Shown piece by piece: positions 7,061 to 8,848 of a stretch of DNA of 8,848 nucleotides. The stretch lies in NCBI GenBank assembly GCA_025455345.1, contig JALOMS010000212.1, positions 1 through 8,848 on the forward strand, given 5' to 3'. This stretch comes from Thermoflexibacter sp. (lineage in GTDB: Bacteria > Bacteroidota > Bacteroidia > Cytophagales > Thermoflexibacteraceae). Below the pieces are notes generated by a model. It was not told the origin of the DNA. It worked only from the letters and a program-made list of their open reading frames with translations, and searched no databases. The position numbers and the translations under genes are program-made. Within the stretch, counting starts at the first letter, position 1; every line of letters starts with the position of its first letter.

Positions 7061-7984
7061 TTATTTCAATACTAATCCCTTATTTTTTGCCAATTCAATA
7101 ATTTCTAAGGCTGTTTGGGTAGGATTGTCTTCGCTGACAGGGAAATTATATATATTACTGTGATGACGACGGGCGATGTCATGCGTATAAGCCTTGTCGT
7201 AATACACTAAGGCAATGTCAGCAATTTTTGCAAAATCATTCTGTGCTAAGGCTTTGAGAGCTTCGCTTGCTTTATCAAATCCCAATCGCTTGCGAATACG
7301 CACTATAGCCTCCTCCAGCAGGGACTTATCGCAATAAGCATATTCTTTGACCAAACGCTCTATACGGAGATTTTTAGGTACTTGCAAACAAATAACAGGG
7401 CTACTTTGCATTTGTTCCCAAAAATACTTGGGCAAATACACTCGCCCAATGTGGCTACTCTCGTCTTCTAACCAGATTTTATTCCATGATTGTTGGAGGA
7501 GTAACTGATACAATAAAAATTGTAAATCATTCTCAAACTGTTCGGAAGTAGGTTGCTCCTCCTGACCTATACTCCCAAAGGAAGAACCCTTGTGGTGAGC
7601 AAGTCCTTCCAAATCAATCCCACCTTTCTCTAAGGTAGAAGCCTGCAAACCTGCGGTATCAAAAAGCCATGCCATGCTTTGACTCCTCATTCCTCCGCGC
7701 CAGCAATGTACCAGAAGTTTTTTGTTGGGGGTTGCTTGTTTGGCTATGCGAACAAAATCTGCTAACTTGCCCCCTACCAGTTCTAATCCTTTGATGATAG
7801 CTTCTTCTCGCCCTTTTTGCTTATACAGCGTGCCTACAACCGCTCTCTCATCATTTGTAAAAATAGGAATATTGATGGCATTAGGTACATGACCTTGGGC
7901 AAACTCTTTGGGTGAGCGTACATCTATTATAGGGACAACTCCTATATTTTCAATGAATTGGGATATGTCTAAAACTTTTGTCAA
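7061..7984 (-). CDS. selU: tRNA 2-selenouridine/geranyl-2-thiouridine synthase, lacking the Walker A segment
   Basis: SelU (MnmH, YbbB) replaces sulfur with selenium at the wobble 2-thiouridine of tRNAs, via a geranylated intermediate, using selenophosphate. The rhodanese domain (about 1-115) is complete: IIDVRSPKEFAQGHVPNAIN, and LLVHCWRGGMRSQSMAWL carrying the catalytic Cys (C94). The C-terminal part is also recognisable: IDLEGLAHHKGSSFG (123-137), then WLEDESSHIGRVYLP (171-185). Between them the family has about 45 more residues including the P-loop (GGxTGSGKT); here TLEKGG runs directly into IDLEGL (junction about 7616-7632), in frame, with no Walker A anywhere. The length is 307 residues against about 350-365 usually. 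The only usable start is TTG at 7984: an in-frame stop lies at 7997-7999, and the first in-frame ATG (residue 100) would remove the catalytic Cys. ATP-dependent function is therefore doubtful; this may be a decaying gene or an artefact. selD is not in the window. Confidence 0.92.
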   Translation of the reverse strand: MTKVLDISQFIENIGVVPIIDVRSPKEFAQGHVPNAINIPIFTNDERAVVGTLYKQKGREEAIIKGLELVGGKLADFVRIAKQATPNKKLLVHCWRGGMRSQSMAWLFDTAGLQASTLEKGGIDLEGLAHHKGSSFGSIGQEEQPTSEQFENDLQFLLYQLLLQQSWNKIWLEDESSHIGRVYLPKYFWEQMQSSPVICLQVPKNLRIERLVKEYAYCDKSLLEEAIVRIRKRLGFDKASEALKALAQNDFAKIADIALVYYDKAYTHDIARRHHSNIYNFPVSEDNPTQTALEIIELAKNKGLVLK

Positions 7985-8005
7985 GAATAATAAAATTTAG
8001 AATGA

Positions 8006-8030
8006 GCTACTTTTCTTTTAGCTAAGTAGC
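8006..8030. terminator. Hairpin in the selU-menF gap
   Basis: GCTACTT (8006-8012) pairs perfectly with AAGTAGC (8024-8030) around an 11-base loop. It stands 22 bp upstream of the selU start. The A-run that follows on the plus strand (ATTAAAAAAA) becomes a U-rich run before the stem in the minus transcript, so it is not a classical terminator for menF. It may be a leader structure of selU or a 3'-end stem. Confidence 0.25.
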
Positions 8031-8068
8031 ATTAAAAAAAGTGATAAGGAACAAAATTAGAGATAAAC

Positions 8069-8106
8069 TTGGGATATACTAAAAATTAATTGGTTTTATC
8101 TCCCAA
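8069..8106 (-). terminator. Hairpin overlapping the ancestral menF end
   Basis: TTGGGATATA (8069-8078) pairs with TATCTCCCAA (8097-8106) except for one mismatch. It overlaps the original stop codon of menF (8096-8098 in the shifted frame), a usual place for a terminator. The tract after it on the minus strand (GTTTATCTCTAATTTTG) is only moderately U-rich. Confidence 0.35.
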
Positions 8107-8148
8107 TTACCTGCCTCATTGCCTCCATTTTCATTTCTGTTTCTTTCC
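8096..8148 (-). pseudogene. menF: Out-of-frame C-terminal remnant of isochorismate synthase
   Basis: In the frame ending at the TAA at 8096-8098, the minus strand encodes KETEMKMEAMRQVIGR, which matches the normal isochorismate synthase C-terminus (W-x-ETExK...). The GG at 8148-8147 is probably the rest of the Trp codon before it. It belongs to the menF frame ending at 8131, displaced by a deletion of about 25 bases estimated from the usual spacing between GAGIT and this Trp. Confidence 0.65.
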
Positions 8149-8848
8149 CGTAATTCCTGCACCAGCATACAAAATAGCTTTTCTATCAAATACTTGCATA
8201 CAACGCAGATTGACAAACAGATTACTTGCCCCTGCTATATTTACTTCTCCCAGATAGCCACTGTATAGCTCTCTATTGTACTTTTCATTGTCCAAGATAA
8301 ACTGTAAGGCATTGTCTTTGGGCATACCGCATACCGCAGAAGTAGGGTGCAAGAGTTCTAACATCACCGTTCCTAATTGTGGGAAGTTGATTTCAGTCAT
8401 ATCTATCTCAAAATCAGTACGCAGATGCAATAAGTTTCCAGAAGCAACCGTCTTAGGACCTACTTCTTCAAATTCCCTCACACGTATTTTTTTTAGACAA
8501 TTGATGATATAACGGCTTACTAAGGCTTGTTCTTCTATCTCCTTTTGAGTCCACATCGCCTCGCTAAGGTTGGTAATAGCTCCTTTGGGTTGCGTACCTG
8601 CAAGAGCCATAGTGCGGAAAACCTTGCGTGTGTCCACGCTTACTAAGATTTCGGGAGTTGCTCCTATCCAAGTGCCAGTATATGAAGAGCTTATTATAGA
8701 AACTAAGGCATGAGGATGCAAATGACATAACTTTTTGAAAGTAGCAATAAGCTCAAAATCATTGGGGAGAGCTACCTGCTTATTACGCGAAAGGACTACT
8801 TTGCGGAATGTCCCCTGAGCAATCTCTTGTACAGCCTGACGTACTGAC
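8131..8848 (-). CDS. menF: Isochorismate synthase, 5' end outside the window and 3' end frameshifted
   Basis: The frame is open from the right edge to a TGA at 8131-8133 (238 visible residues). The enzyme converts chorismate to isochorismate, the entry to menaquinone synthesis. The visible chorismate-binding domain starts with GTFRKVVLSRNKQV (the Lys of RKVVLSR, codon 8802-8800, fits the general base). It continues with TWIGATPEIL (Glu codon 8652-8650, probable general acid), MALAGTQPKG, a KEIEEQALV helix, LHPTSAVCGMPKDNA and LYSGYLGEVN. These fit MenF/EntC better than TrpE or PabB. The protein should continue after YAGAGIT with about ten residues and then an EW-x-ETExK motif holding a Mg-binding Glu. 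Here it reads GKKQK and stops. The expected end is present in another frame (8096-8148). So the gene is frameshifted by a small deletion at about 8148/8149, or the sequence has an error there. The TTG at 8721 is not the start. Confidence 0.9.
   Translation of the reverse strand, partial: SVRQAVQEIAQGTFRKVVLSRNKQVALPNDFELIATFKKLCHLHPHALVSIISSSYTGTWIGATPEILVSVDTRKVFRTMALAGTQPKGAITNLSEAMWTQKEIEEQALVSRYIINCLKKIRVREFEEVGPKTVASGNLLHLRTDFEIDMTEINFPQLGTVMLELLHPTSAVCGMPKDNALQFILDNEKYNRELYSGYLGEVNIAGASNLFVNLRCMQVFDRKAILYAGAGITGKKQK

Noticed and set aside
7979..7984. TTGACA as a -35 box near 7984
   Set aside because: It is the start codon and second codon of selU, and no partner -10 lies at the right distance for a gene downstream.
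8131..8721. A 196-residue protein starting at TTG 8721
   Set aside because: The conserved GTFRKVVLSR motif lies in the same frame upstream of it, up to the window edge, so this start is internal to a longer gene.
1..8848. CRISPR arrays, tRNA or rRNA genes, insertion-sequence ends
   Set aside because: Looked for on both strands; no repeat-spacer pattern, cloverleaf or transposase/terminal-repeat pair was seen.

Overview
The window looks like a chromosomal segment from a low-GC Bacteroidota, most likely of the Cytophagia/Cytophagales type. This rests on AT-rich DNA, start codons preceded by A-rich leaders instead of Shine-Dalgarno sites, the Bacteroidota form of YidC (long periplasmic domain, Lys in place of the usual groove Arg), a Bacteroidota-type GlmS, and a membrane-anchored leucine-rich-repeat protein. 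No phylogeny was run.

Layout, left to right. Positions 1 to about 113 have much higher GC (about 59% by hand count) and codon usage unlike the rest; they appear foreign, joined inside a DNA methyltransferase gene. Positions 1-1151 (minus) hold the N-terminal part of an Eco57I-type N6-adenine methyltransferase/restriction-modification protein. Just upstream of it on the same strand lies an XRE/S24 self-cleaving-type repressor (1173-1853), so the two form a regulated restriction-modification unit with an operator-like palindrome in front. An AT-rich divergent region (1854-2105) separates this unit from a plus-strand LRR protein gene (2106-2783) and yidC (3001-4860). yidC converges with glmS (4972-6816, minus) over a strong hairpin. 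Further right, both minus strand, are selU/mnmH (7061-7984) and the 3' part of an isochorismate synthase gene, menF (8096/8131-8848).

Most of the window is housekeeping: membrane protein insertion (YidC), amino-sugar synthesis for the cell wall (GlmS), tRNA wobble-uridine modification (SelU) and menaquinone synthesis (MenF). The restriction-modification unit is the accessory part.

The most notable observations are lesions. selU lacks the whole Walker A segment by an in-frame loss of roughly 45 residues and has no ATG start. menF has a deletion/frameshift just before its C-terminal Mg-binding motif, and the lost C-terminus is still readable in another frame. The left edge is a composition breakpoint inside a gene. 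Together these point either to recent gene decay or to assembly/amplification artefacts. I did not find a convincing wholly new system; the S24 repressor, its paired operators and the methyltransferase are the best candidate for interesting biology.
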